Of a DNA stretch of 64,000 nt, positions 34,920 through 43,422 are shown piece by piece; the stretch's first letter is position 1; each line of letters begins with the position of its first letter. Position numbers and translations under genes: made by a program. Origin of the DNA: Arcanobacterium phocisimile (lineage in GTDB: Bacteria; Actinomycetota; Actinomycetes; Actinomycetales; Actinomycetaceae); the NCBI RefSeq assembly GCF_016904675.1, contig NZ_CP070228.1, positions 1,364,001-1,428,000 on the forward strand. Direction: 5' to 3'. The notes below the pieces were generated by a model. The model was not told where the DNA came from and made no database searches. It was given only the letters and a program-made list of their open reading frames with translations.

Positions 34920-36005
34920 CTAGCCACCGATCGCACTCATAGTGCGATCAGGTTGAGTGAATCCGTCATCGTTGATGCCGTGTCGTGCGGGCTTGTTCCA
35001 CATCGCCTCTTGCCATTGTGAAGCGATCTCACCATCAGAAGCACCTGAGCGAAGTAGTGCTCGAAGATCATATTCATCGTCGTTAAACAAACACGAACGT
35101 ATTCTTCCTTCAGCTGTTAACCGGGTACGATCGCATTCAGCACAAAACGGCTGTGAAACTGAGCTGATGAAACCTACAGTACCTGCCGGATACTCTTGGG
35201 TTCCTAAAGTGCCTGCCGCAACACCCCACAACGATGCCGGCGAACTGCCCCGCATTGACTTCGGAAACTCTTCGAGCTTGAAACTACGTTGTAATCGTTC
35301 GATCAACGAAGGTGACGTAATAATTTCAGCTTTATTCCATTGCCCTTTCGGACCGATCGGCATGTGTTCGATAAATCGTAGTTCCGCCCCGATATTCAAC
35401 GCTAAACACAATAGCTTCTCTGATGAGTCATCGTTGACACCTGGTATCACGACTGCATTGATTTTCGCTGGAGAGAGTCCCGCTGCTGTAGCAGCACTAA
35501 TACCTTCCATAACATGAGCAAAACGGTCGCGGCGAGTCAATTCTAAATATTCTTCACGCGAAGATGAATCTAAAGAAATATTTACCCTCTTGAGACCGGC
35601 GTCATGTAAGGCTCGTGCGCGATGCGAAAGTCCCAGACCATTAGTTGTCAGAGCGAGGTCCAGTTTTTCTCCATCTGTAGTACGCAACTGTGCACACTCA
35701 GACACGATCGTCTCGAGCCCTTTACGCAGTAACGGCTCGCCTCCAGTGAAACGAACTTTTGTAATGCCTAGGTAGTTAACGCCAATCCGAACCAACCGCA
35801 CAACTTCTTCGTCAGTTAAAATTTTCGACAGCGGAAGGACAGGTAGTCCTTCTTCTGGCATGCAATAAAGGCACCGGAGGTTGCACCGATCGGTTAACGA
35901 TACTCGCAGATCAGTAGCTCGCCGTCCAAACTTATCGACAAGCCCAAGCTGTTTTTCATTGGTAACACTTAACGATGACAGCGACCGTTCGTGCTGGCTT
36001 TTCAC
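34920..36005 (-). CDS. moaA: GTP 3',8-cyclase MoaA (radical SAM)
   Basis: A 361-aa radical-SAM enzyme that starts molybdenum cofactor synthesis from GTP. The GTG at 36005 is chosen because GGAGG stands 4 nt upstream; an ATG at 36026 gives a slightly longer form. Motifs: DRCNLRCLYCMP (Cys41, Cys45, Cys48) for the SAM cluster, FTGGEPLLRKG, the C-terminal cluster FCAECDRTRLTAEGRIRSC and the final Gly-Gly (SAIGG). It lies between the Fe-S/zinc protein and moaD in the minus-strand reductase/cofactor cluster. Confidence 0.95.
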   Translation of the reverse strand: MKSQHERSLSSLSVTNEKQLGLVDKFGRRATDLRVSLTDRCNLRCLYCMPEEGLPVLPLSKILTDEEVVRLVRIGVNYLGITKVRFTGGEPLLRKGLETIVSECAQLRTTDGEKLDLALTTNGLGLSHRARALHDAGLKRVNISLDSSSREEYLELTRRDRFAHVMEGISAATAAGLSPAKINAVVIPGVNDDSSEKLLCLALNIGAELRFIEHMPIGPKGQWNKAEIITSPSLIERLQRSFKLEEFPKSMRGSSPASLWGVAAGTLGTQEYPAGTVGFISSVSQPFCAECDRTRLTAEGRIRSCLFNDDEYDLRALLRSGASDGEIASQWQEAMWNKPARHGINDDGFTQPDRTMSAIGG

Positions 36006-36091
36006 ATTACCTCCGTATTCTTGCATAGATAACCGAGAATACCCGCATCGTTCTGCTCTATCCAAATCGAAAGACCTCTTTTAACGGTAAG

Positions 36092-36967
36092 CTATTCCCG
36101 TGCTCTCAATAGCTTTCGGACACTATCTAATGGAACGGATTGGAACGGATTTTCTTGACGATGAACGCATAGAGCACACAGCTCTCTATCTATCGATTTG
36201 ATCCGCGCCCCACAATTCTTACATTTACGAGTTTCGCTTTGAAAGAGTAGCTGCGCCTCTGGATCCTGAAGTGTACGCCATGTTTGTGGCTGAGTTGCTT
36301 CGAGCGCACCTACTGGACATAAGTCGATACAGGAATGACATCCCCGGCAAAGGCGTTGAGAAAGAACTAACTTTTCGACTCTCTCACGCCCATTGTTTGT
36401 ATCCGTTTGTATCTGCAACGCATCGTTTTTACACGCTTTGACGCAGACACCGCATAAAGTACATCCGTTCGCATCGAGTTGTACTCCTTTTGGAGCAGAA
36501 AAAACCTGGTCTGGGTCGGATATACTTAACGCTTCTATCGCTTGGGCAGTACGCTCTTGATCGTCCGCATGAAAGTCGATAGGCGATGTTATTTTAAAAC
36601 CTAAAACGGCTCGCCGCGGGAGCGGAACATGTGGAAGGGAGATAGTTTTCCCCTGCCGGAACAACCGTTTTCGGGTCGGATGAAAATCCGTAACCAACCC
36701 CGGCGTAGCATTCTTCCATATAGAAGCCTTTTTCGTTTCGGCATCTTTATGTATACCGCAAGTATGTATCGAAACTTGACGTGCGCCAACAGCCAGAATC
36801 TGCGCTGCTACGCCATCAGATTCCTGTGCTATGCATCCGGTCAAGATCGCGTTAATAGCTCCGGGTGGCGTTGAAATAGCTGGTGCTTTTGCACACGATA
36901 TCACCACTAGCTCTGGTGAATCTTGCGCGGCCAACCAGCGCAATAGCAATCCAACAGAATCAAGCAT
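36092..36967 (-). CDS. Uncharacterised Fe-S protein with two [4Fe-4S] motifs and a C-terminal zinc ribbon
   Basis: A 291-aa protein I do not recognise by name. The ATG at 36967 overlaps the torD stop by 8 nt and has GGAG 3 nt upstream. Residues 1-150 form a Rossmann-like region with three cysteines (25, 45, 70), vaguely like the hydrogenase/Hdr-linked MvhD fold. Then come two ferredoxin motifs (Cys169/172/175/179 and Cys207/210/213/217) and a CxxC...CxxC zinc-ribbon (249/252, 264/267). There is no signal peptide or membrane segment. Its position between the DMSO-reductase chaperone and moaA suggests a cytoplasmic electron-transfer or maturation role; this is inference. Confidence 0.7.
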   Translation of the reverse strand: MLDSVGLLLRWLAAQDSPELVVISCAKAPAISTPPGAINAILTGCIAQESDGVAAQILAVGARQVSIHTCGIHKDAETKKASIWKNATPGLVTDFHPTRKRLFRQGKTISLPHVPLPRRAVLGFKITSPIDFHADDQERTAQAIEALSISDPDQVFSAPKGVQLDANGCTLCGVCVKACKNDALQIQTDTNNGRERVEKLVLSQRLCRGCHSCIDLCPVGALEATQPQTWRTLQDPEAQLLFQSETRKCKNCGARIKSIDRELCALCVHRQENPFQSVPLDSVRKLLRARE

Positions 36968-37586
36968 TCGCTCCACCAGCTTGAAGTTTTTCACTCCACG
37001 TTTCAATCGCACCTAAGGTCAATGCCAAAATTCCTTTTAACCATGCAGTTTCAGCATATGAGTATGCTTCTCGGAGCATGTGCGGTGCCCATTGATTGAT
37101 ATGGTCGTTAGTGAAAGAAACAGCAAGTTCGTAGGCACGCTCTTCTCCATCTACCGTAATAAGGCAACACTGCGCCAAAAAATCAAGCTCTAACCCGATA
37201 TGATCATCGGGCTCAGCATTATAGTTAGGTGCTCGCAACGATAGCTTGGAATACTCTGATCGAACTTCGAGAGTTTGCTTGTCAAAGACTAGACGATCAT
37301 CGCCACGATGCACTGACTCAAATGGTGGAACTTTCGCACGGGCCGATATTCCATATAACGTATCTTGGTCTGTTCGGATCGCAGCGTCAGTCTCTTTCCG
37401 TTTTAAGGATTCTTTCAACAGTTCGCACCCTCTAGACGTATACTCCGACTCTGCAGGAAGCAACGGCCATTCATCTATCAACGATAGAACAGCATCACGA
37501 GTAGAACTATCGGCTGGTTGAATATGCAGTCTCCCCAAAACACCGAATGTCGCTGCAAATGCATCGAGCTCTATAGCGCTAAGCAC
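36960..37586 (-). CDS. TorD/DmsD-family chaperone for the molybdoenzyme
   Basis: A 208-aa all-helical cytoplasmic chaperone. I use the GTG at 37586, which has AAGGAGG upstream; the open frame extends further without a better start. The family motif EPDDHIGLELDFLAQ (E-P-x-D-H-x-x-x-E) is intact, and PPFESVHRG is the conserved substrate-binding patch. Such proteins bind the twin-arginine leader of the catalytic subunit until bis-MGD is inserted. The client is presumably the DmsA-like protein encoded upstream in this cluster. Confidence 0.88.
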   Translation of the reverse strand: MLSAIELDAFAATFGVLGRLHIQPADSSTRDAVLSLIDEWPLLPAESEYTSRGCELLKESLKRKETDAAIRTDQDTLYGISARAKVPPFESVHRGDDRLVFDKQTLEVRSEYSKLSLRAPNYNAEPDDHIGLELDFLAQCCLITVDGEERAYELAVSFTNDHINQWAPHMLREAYSYAETAWLKGILALTLGAIETWSEKLQAGGANA

Positions 37587-37656
37587 ACATCCTCCTTGTA
37601 GTGAAAGTAAATCCCGCAACCGAGATGAACAATAAATAAAAGTCTGCCACAAATAC

Positions 37657-37699
37657 AGCGAAGGCGTGAGGTGAAATACTTTCACTTCACGCCTTCGCT
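37657..37699 (-). terminator. 20-bp hairpin between dmsC and torD
   Basis: Arms 37657-37676 and 37680-37699 pair over 20 bases (one non-Watson-Crick position, G-U on one strand) with a 3-nt loop, 8 nt after the dmsC stop. The minus transcript continues TGTATTTGTGG, a poor U-tract, so it may attenuate transcription or protect the 3' end of dmsABC mRNA rather than stop all polymerases. Confidence 0.6.
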
Positions 37700-37706
37700 C
37701 ACGAGA

Positions 37707-38669
37707 TCAACCAGCTATCGTTTGCCAGGTATTAAGTCCTTCACGCCACAATCCATCGTAATGGATTGAACGTCCCATTAGCTCTGAAGTTAAAGCCAAA
37801 ACAAGTGCGAGAACGATAAGCACGATCAGAACTTTCTGAGGCTGATTTGCCGTCTGTACCTTGCTAAATGCAAAAACTCCCGCAATAACGACTGCAATTC
37901 CTAACAACAATAGTCGCCACAAGAGGAAGCTTGTCGATATCTCAGATGCCACATATTCCGCAGCATCGCCACCGTGCGAAAGGGCGAGCAGATATATTGG
38001 ATACGTTACGAAAATAGCGATACCGGCAACTGTTGCGACTACTGACAATCCCCTCAGAGATGCTCGTAGGAAAGCAACCAGTTCAGCGTTTAACGGCTCT
38101 TTGGCTTGTTTACGTATCTTCGCCAGTGGATTGCTCGTCCATACGATGAGTAAGGCGACTGCTACAGCTAACGGCCCCGTAAGCAATGCAGATTCAAAGA
38201 AGAATAACGGTACAGATACGTTATTCCATGCTGGAATTGTCGAGGTCGAATAATATACGCCACTCATCGCAATTAACAAGAACAGTCCTGCAACAGCAGT
38301 CAAGATGGCGATAATCTCCCGAATACCACGAGTCAACCAGCCAAACCATTGAGATATAGCGAAAGCTGCACCGAATCCGCCAAACAATACTCCTGCCAGA
38401 AGTTCCCTGCTCAACCAGGAGGAGCCTAAATTATTCATTGTGTAAATAGCGTGGAACGGGTCGTTGAGATGGAAGAAAGCCGCGATAAATCCAGCAACCA
38501 AAAGTGGACCCACTGCATACATTCCAACATCGGTAATACGATCGATAGTACTCACTGTTAGTTTGCGATAGCGACCGAAGACTTGGATAGCACCCAGAGC
38601 CCAGAAAGCTCCAATGGACATCTGCGCAACAACAGTAAAAATGATCATGGGCAATTCATGAATATTCAT
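37707..38669 (-). CDS. dmsC: DmsC-like membrane anchor subunit
   Basis: A 320-aa protein with about eight hydrophobic helices and the DmsC-type opening NIHELPMIIFTVVAQMSIGA. It anchors the DmsAB dimer on the outer face of the membrane and oxidises menaquinol to feed electrons to DmsB. The start overlaps the dmsB stop by one base (TGATG). Sequence identity to DmsC is diffuse, as usual in this family, but context is decisive. Confidence 0.88.
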   Translation of the reverse strand: MNIHELPMIIFTVVAQMSIGAFWALGAIQVFGRYRKLTVSTIDRITDVGMYAVGPLLVAGFIAAFFHLNDPFHAIYTMNNLGSSWLSRELLAGVLFGGFGAAFAISQWFGWLTRGIREIIAILTAVAGLFLLIAMSGVYYSTSTIPAWNNVSVPLFFFESALLTGPLAVAVALLIVWTSNPLAKIRKQAKEPLNAELVAFLRASLRGLSVVATVAGIAIFVTYPIYLLALSHGGDAAEYVASEISTSFLLWRLLLLGIAVVIAGVFAFSKVQTANQPQKVLIVLIVLALVLALTSELMGRSIHYDGLWREGLNTWQTIAG

Positions 38670-39307
38670 CAGATCTCCTTAGGATTTGTAATCTGACCAG
38701 TACCTGAATCCCAGGCTTGGGCATCGCGATGAGGCGAAATAACCAAATGTGGTTTGGTGATTGAAGGATCCGGAAGCGGCGCTACCGAGTTAGTCTCTCC
38801 GTATTTTTCACGCAACTCATCAATAGGACCCCAGTCCAAAGCACGAGAAGGACAGGCAGACACACAGGCTGGATCTTTACCTTCAGAACGGTAGTCATAA
38901 CAGAGATCGCATTTGGACATATGTCCGGTCTCAGCATTCAGTTGCGGAGCGCCATAAGGACAAGCCCACTGGCAATAGCGACAGCCCACACACTTTGATT
39001 CATCGACATAAACAGTGCCATCGGGGCGTCGACTCATCGCGGTGGTTGGACAAACTTCCATGCATACCGCATTTTCGCAATGGTTACAGGACACAGAGGT
39101 GTAGTATGCAAATACATTTGGCTCAAAAGTATTTCCCTGAACCTGCCATGATCCGCCGGAGTATTCTACAACTCGACGCCAAGTGACACCGACAGGAAGA
39201 TCGTGCTTATCTTTACACGCTATTTGACAAGCCTTACATCCATTACATAGTGATTGATCAAAATGGAAGCCGTACTGCGCGCCTTCCTTTGTATAATCTT
39301 CAGCCAC
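38669..39307 (-). CDS. dmsB: DmsB-like four-cluster ferredoxin subunit
   Basis: A 212-aa electron-transfer subunit. Four cysteine groups are visible: CNGCKACQIACKDKHDLPVG, CNHCENAVCMEVCPTTAM, CVGCRYCQWACPYGAPQ, and CDLCYDYRSEG...CVSACPSRAL, enough for four [4Fe-4S] clusters. The start is GTG with AGGAGGGG upstream, 11 nt after dmsA. It wires quinol oxidation by DmsC to the molybdenum site of DmsA; it has no Tat signal and is expected to be co-exported with DmsA. Confidence 0.95.
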   Translation of the reverse strand: MAEDYTKEGAQYGFHFDQSLCNGCKACQIACKDKHDLPVGVTWRRVVEYSGGSWQVQGNTFEPNVFAYYTSVSCNHCENAVCMEVCPTTAMSRRPDGTVYVDESKCVGCRYCQWACPYGAPQLNAETGHMSKCDLCYDYRSEGKDPACVSACPSRALDWGPIDELREKYGETNSVAPLPDPSITKPHLVISPHRDAQAWDSGTGQITNPKEI

Positions 39308-39318
39308 GATTACCCCTC

Positions 39319-41871
39319 CTAAGCCTTCTTAATTTCTACCGCGATAGTGTGGACGGCGTTGCCGCGCGCTAACGGTGACGGATGCAATGCCGACAATGTG
39401 TTCGTATTTCCACCAATATCTACTGGGTGGTCTTGGTTAGCTTCTTTTGGTGGTTCAACTTCGGATGTTGGAACCGGTGTAAACCAAGCACCTTGAGGTA
39501 AAGAAGCAACACCCGGAGCGATGCGATCGGTGACTTTCGCTTCGATTTTCACTGTCCCACGATCATTAAAGGCGAAAACTTGATCACCATTTTCAATACC
39601 ACGAGCTGCCGCATCAATAGGATTGATCCAGATAGTCTGGATATGGGCTTCGCGCAGCCAATCAACATTTCCATACGTTGAATGCGTACGTGCTTTGAAG
39701 TGATGCCCAATCAGCTGAATAGGGAATTCACTTTCACGCACTTCTAGAGCACCTTCCCAGGTCGCTACATACTCAGGCAATGGAGAGAGTCGATCTCCTT
39801 CTCTTGCATCCCGGAACTCATCAAATGTCCACTTTTGTGCCATCTGTTCAAGTCGCTGAGAGTATATTTCGATCTTTCCTGATGGTGTCTCGAGTGGGTT
39901 GTTTTCCGGATCCTCACGGAAATCTTTCATGGAAACTATAGCGCCCTTTCGCTTTCTAAAGAGTCCCATCTCTTTCCACTCTTCATAGGTGGGAAGGTCT
40001 TCATCCTTTTCTCGCGCGATTCCCACAGCCTCACGAAGCCACCCTTCACGATCTTTTCCTTCTGTGAAAGACTCTTTCACACCAAGACGTTCTGCAAGTT
40101 CAGAACAGATTGTGTAAACGTCTTTGCACTCATAGAGCGGTTGGATTGCTTGAGAAGAGAGAATGCCGTACGCCATCGGACTAGCATTCTCGCCAGGATG
40201 CAGATCAAACTCTTCAGCAGCTGATGTTCCCGGCAGGAGGTAGTCAGAGTATCGACATGAAACAGTCATCTGAATATCGCAATTAACGATCAATTCGCAC
40301 TTAGACTCATCTTCAAGGATGGCAATCGACTGGTTATTGTCACCAGTTTGGTTCACGATCGAATTTCCACCGTATTGCCAAACCATCTTGATCGGAACAT
40401 CAAGTTTCGTGTTCGTGGGTTGACCATTTTCATCAACCGGAACCTTAAAATCACGAACGCCTTCTTCCGGTTTTTCCATAACACCAGAATTAAACGTATC
40501 CATTTTTTCGCCGTGGTCAATTGCATCTAGCCAGCCGAACACCGGGATGATCTTCATTGACGGGTTCGGCTTACTTGATGTGAGTAATTTCGGGATAGGT
40601 AGCCCCGGAGAAGATTCACGTGCTCCATTACCGCCACCCGAAATACCGATGTTTCCAGTAACACACGCTAATAAGAAGATAGCTCGAGCAGTATTCTCAC
40701 CGTTGGCATGACGCTGAGGTCCCCATCCTTGGGTGATAGCACAAGGTTTAGCGCCTGCAATTTCACGCGCAAGACGACGGATAACATCAGCTGGCACACC
40801 CGTAATATCTGCCGCCCACTCCGGCGTCTTTTCTACACCGTCTTTCTTACCTTCAAGATATGCTCGATACGAAGCGTTAGCAGGTGCACCCTCCGGCATA
40901 TGCTCTTCATCGAAGCCAACACAGTACTGGTCGAGGAATGCTTGGTCATGTAGATCCTCTTCTAACATGACCCAAATCATTCCTGCAATAAGTGCCGCAT
41001 CCGTACCTGGTCGCAGTGCCACCCATTGATCTGCGAGGTCTAATGCAGTCTCCGAATACCTTGGGTCAATCACAATTGTGCGTACACTAGACTTCTTCTT
41101 CGTCTGCTGAGAGACGAAAGTCAACCCTCCCCCGGACATGCGGGTTTCAAGTGGGTTGTTGCCAAACATGACCTGCAACTTGGCATTTTCTGCGTCGTCA
41201 AGAGAATTTGAACCAAACCAGCTTCCGTAAAAGTACGGATAAGCAGATGTGATTTCCGTAGTGGAATAATCGGAGTAGTGGTCTAGATACCCTCCCCAGC
41301 AATTCAACAAGCGAGCAAAAGCTGTCTTATCCGGTGGCCATGAGGTAGAAACGACTGCTCCCAGGGTACCGGTACCGTAATTGACGTAGAAGGCTTCGTT
41401 ACCATATTTGGCCTTGATTTCCTTCATTTTGTCTGCGATCTCATCGAGAGCTTGCTCCCATGAGATTTCCACCCATTGACCTTCGCCCCGCTTTGTTCCG
41501 GGTTTGCGCTTCAATGGCTTTTTCAAGCGATCCGGATTATAGATACGATGCCGAATTGATCGCCCACGCACACATGCACGTACTGATTGACCGCCAAGTT
41601 CATCACTCCCGGTATCGTCTGGTAAAACACGAATAACAGTTCCGTCTTTTACCTCTAGTCGCACTGGGCAGCGTGAGCCACAGTTTACCGTACAAGCAGA
41701 CCAAATCATCTCTGACGAGTTCTGTTCAGCAGCCTTAGCCGAATCACTAAAAAATGCCGAACCGCCAGCGCCGACCAATGTGGCACTACCTGCCGCAACA
41801 CCGGACCATTTCAAGAAAGAACGCCGCGAAATATCGAGAGCCCCTTCGCGATTCTCGGTTGTTTCTACCAT
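39319..41871 (-). CDS. dmsA: DmsA-type molybdopterin oxidoreductase catalytic subunit with Tat signal
   Basis: An 850-aa bis-MGD enzyme. I start at the ATG at 41871 (G-rich GGGGGG upstream) instead of a TTG 30 nt earlier. The twin-arginine motif SRRSFLK (Arg16-Arg17) precedes a hydrophobic stretch. Cys60, Cys64, Cys68 and Cys100 form the [4Fe-4S] motif (C-x3-C-x3-C-x31-C). The segment LLNCWGGYLDHYSDYSTTEI matches the DmsA region holding the molybdenum-ligating serine (here near Ser203). The likely substrate is DMSO or another S/N-oxide such as TMAO or methionine sulfoxide; sequence alone cannot decide. Confidence 0.93.
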   Translation of the reverse strand: MVETTENREGALDISRRSFLKWSGVAAGSATLVGAGGSAFFSDSAKAAEQNSSEMIWSACTVNCGSRCPVRLEVKDGTVIRVLPDDTGSDELGGQSVRACVRGRSIRHRIYNPDRLKKPLKRKPGTKRGEGQWVEISWEQALDEIADKMKEIKAKYGNEAFYVNYGTGTLGAVVSTSWPPDKTAFARLLNCWGGYLDHYSDYSTTEITSAYPYFYGSWFGSNSLDDAENAKLQVMFGNNPLETRMSGGGLTFVSQQTKKKSSVRTIVIDPRYSETALDLADQWVALRPGTDAALIAGMIWVMLEEDLHDQAFLDQYCVGFDEEHMPEGAPANASYRAYLEGKKDGVEKTPEWAADITGVPADVIRRLAREIAGAKPCAITQGWGPQRHANGENTARAIFLLACVTGNIGISGGGNGARESSPGLPIPKLLTSSKPNPSMKIIPVFGWLDAIDHGEKMDTFNSGVMEKPEEGVRDFKVPVDENGQPTNTKLDVPIKMVWQYGGNSIVNQTGDNNQSIAILEDESKCELIVNCDIQMTVSCRYSDYLLPGTSAAEEFDLHPGENASPMAYGILSSQAIQPLYECKDVYTICSELAERLGVKESFTEGKDREGWLREAVGIAREKDEDLPTYEEWKEMGLFRKRKGAIVSMKDFREDPENNPLETPSGKIEIYSQRLEQMAQKWTFDEFRDAREGDRLSPLPEYVATWEGALEVRESEFPIQLIGHHFKARTHSTYGNVDWLREAHIQTIWINPIDAAARGIENGDQVFAFNDRGTVKIEAKVTDRIAPGVASLPQGAWFTPVPTSEVEPPKEANQDHPVDIGGNTNTLSALHPSPLARGNAVHTIAVEIKKA

Positions 41872-41928
41872 GAGAACCCCCCTATTAATGACAAGTACCA
41901 AAAGTAAAATTCTCTTCCATTCATTGAG

Positions 41929-41956
41929 ATAGTATGACTAATGCACACTTGTTCAA
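41929..41956 (-). promoter_or_regulatory. Candidate promoter for dmsABC
   Basis: On the minus strand, TTGAAC (41951-41956), a 16-nt spacer and TACTAT (41929-41934) lie about 57 nt before the dmsA ATG. Other TTGAC-like boxes occur in this A/T-rich region, so the choice is tentative. I see no clear FNR/CRP-type palindrome. Confidence 0.35.
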
Positions 41957-42063
41957 TAGGAAGAAAGTCCCTAATAGTATCGTGAGGTATTTACGCAACT
42001 AAAATCTCACTAAACTCCTGTCAAAAATCTTGAAAATATTACTATTGACGGTATTCTTTCGTC

Positions 42064-42083
42064 AGAAATTGCATATAATTTCT
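42064..42083 (+). promoter_or_regulatory. -10 box of the TetR gene inside an inverted repeat (candidate operator)
   Basis: AGAAATT (42064-42070) and AATTTCT (42077-42083) are inverted around GCATAT. The overlapping TATAAT at 42074-42079 is a consensus -10, about 30 nt before the regulator's start. A direct repeat TTCTTTCG (from 42054 and from 42080) overlaps the site. Autorepression by the TetR protein is the natural reading; regulation of dmsA, which starts 190 nt away, is possible. Confidence 0.5.
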
Positions 42084-42110
42084 TTCGACAAATTTTTTGC
42101 TGAAGCGAGG

Positions 42111-42797
42111 ATGAAAGTGTCATCGACGTCGACAAATAGGACAGACCCGCGCTATATACGCTCAAGCGAACTTCTGCGCAACGCAATCCTTGAACTATCA
42201 AAGCATCACCGCCCCGACGACATCTCGATCGCAGAGCTAACAAAAGTAGCCGGCATTTCACGCGGCACATTCTATTCACACGCTTCCACGCCAGCAGAAC
42301 TTCTCGCAAATGTTCTCATAGAGGAATTATCGCCACGCTTTTCTCGCATCTCTTCTTTAGTTCACGACTCTACAAATACCTACCTGCTGCGCTGGCGCGA
42401 CATTTACATTGACTTACTTATACACGTCCACAATCACCGTTCGATCTATAAACACATATTCATCGATAAACCGGAATCAATCGCTCTTGGATATCTCACC
42501 ACATACTTCCGTACGGTCATTCAAGAATACGTTTTAGGATTCGCGGCGCACAACGAAGAGCCACCAACGCCCCTATGGTTGACTATGGCAACCGAACAAC
42601 AGGTCCATAACACCATCGTCATCATCACTTCTTGGTTGGAAACGGACATGCAAACGTCACCAGAGCGAGCAATGAATACCTTCATGAGCCTCGTTCCACC
42701 CTGGCAACTTGCCAAACTCAGCGAAGACGGCCGCATTTACTTGCGCAGGACACGCACCCTGCACTCTATGCTATCGTCTTCCACAGAGGCCAAGTAA
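42111..42797 (+). CDS. TetR/AcrR-family transcriptional regulator of the island
   Basis: A 228-aa regulator. The N-terminal HTH reads ISIAELTKVAGISRGTFYSHA, followed by a helical ligand domain with no recognisable ligand motif. The ATG at 42111 abuts AGCGAGG, so the GTG two codons later (42117), at better spacing, may be the true start. It is divergent from dmsA and upstream of the tatB-like and mobA genes, so it probably controls one or both sides of the island. What signal it senses is unknown. Confidence 0.85.
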   Translation: MKVSSTSTNRTDPRYIRSSELLRNAILELSKHHRPDDISIAELTKVAGISRGTFYSHASTPAELLANVLIEELSPRFSRISSLVHDSTNTYLLRWRDIYIDLLIHVHNHRSIYKHIFIDKPESIALGYLTTYFRTVIQEYVLGFAAHNEEPPTPLWLTMATEQQVHNTIVIITSWLETDMQTSPERAMNTFMSLVPPWQLAKLSEDGRIYLRRTRTLHSMLSSSTEAK

Positions 42798-42812
42798 GAA
42801 AGGAACAATCAC

Positions 42813-43163
42813 ATGTTCGGAATCAATAGTGCCGAATTCATCGTCGTGCTTATCGTGGGTGTGGTTGTTCTTGGTCCTTCACGCGCTGCGCACGCAATAA
42901 TCTGGCTCCAACAAGGAATTCTGAAACTGCGTGAATGGTCCGGACAAATGCGGCAGTACTCAGCTGAGCTAAGATCGATGCAAGAATCAAGCTCTTCAGA
43001 TATCGCAACCTCTATCTCTGGACTTACACCTTCCCAGTTGGACCCACGTTCAATGATCCGTGAAGCTGTAGCTGAAGAAATGCAACTATGGCTTAAAGAA
43101 TCCCGTATCGCTGACATCAACACAATATCTACGAAAGAGAGTTCAGATGACTCGCAAAGATGA
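42813..43163 (+). CDS. tatB: TatB-like translocase subunit
   Basis: A 116-aa protein with a short N-terminal helix (INSAEFIVVLIVGVVVLGP), the Gly-Pro hinge of TatB, an amphipathic helix (HAIIWLQQGILKLREWSGQM) and a long acidic/polar tail. This is a TatB rather than TatA arrangement. GAAAGGAA precedes the ATG. It lies 14 kb from tatA-tatC at the other end of the molybdoenzyme island and overlaps the DUF6457 gene by 17 nt. Confidence 0.82.
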   Translation: MFGINSAEFIVVLIVGVVVLGPSRAAHAIIWLQQGILKLREWSGQMRQYSAELRSMQESSSSDIATSISGLTPSQLDPRSMIREAVAEEMQLWLKESRIADINTISTKESSDDSQR

Positions 43164-43419
43164 CCCGCTCGCAATGAAGAAGATGGACGCATGGCTCAAT
43201 GAAGTTAACTCCCTGCTGGGCCTCGAGCCGACTCTCATTGCAACCTACCAAAAACCACTCCTTGAACTCATTTCCACAATTGCACATGGACCATCCCGAC
43301 CAGGAGCTCCACTGACAGCTTTCTTGCTTGGATATGCATCTGCTCAGTCAAACGAGGATCCAGCAAAACTTGCATCAAAGCTCGAAGATCTGGCGGCGAA
43401 TTTTTCTTTTTCTGAGTGA
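43147..43419 (+). CDS. Small DUF6457-like protein next to mobA
   Basis: A 90-aa helical protein (MKKMDAWLNEVNSLLGLEP, then PSRPGAPLTAFLLGYASAQ) matching the small DUF6457-type proteins that in actinobacteria are found beside or fused to MobA or FdhD. GAGAG lies 5 nt before the ATG; an ATG at 43171 would avoid the 17-nt overlap with tatB. Its function is unknown, probably an accessory to bis-MGD synthesis. It ends 3 nt before mobA. Confidence 0.75.
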   Translation: MTRKDDPLAMKKMDAWLNEVNSLLGLEPTLIATYQKPLLELISTIAHGPSRPGAPLTAFLLGYASAQSNEDPAKLASKLEDLAANFSFSE

Positions 43420-43422
43420 GTT

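Noticed and set aside
36006-36091. Molybdenum-cofactor (Moco) RNA motif before moaA
   Set aside because: Only 86 nt separate the genes and I see no conserved stem pattern; absence cannot be proven without a covariance-model search.
42045-42050. TTGACG as the -35 box of the TetR gene promoter
   Set aside because: The spacer to TATAAT at 42074 would be 23 nt, outside the normal 16-19 nt range.
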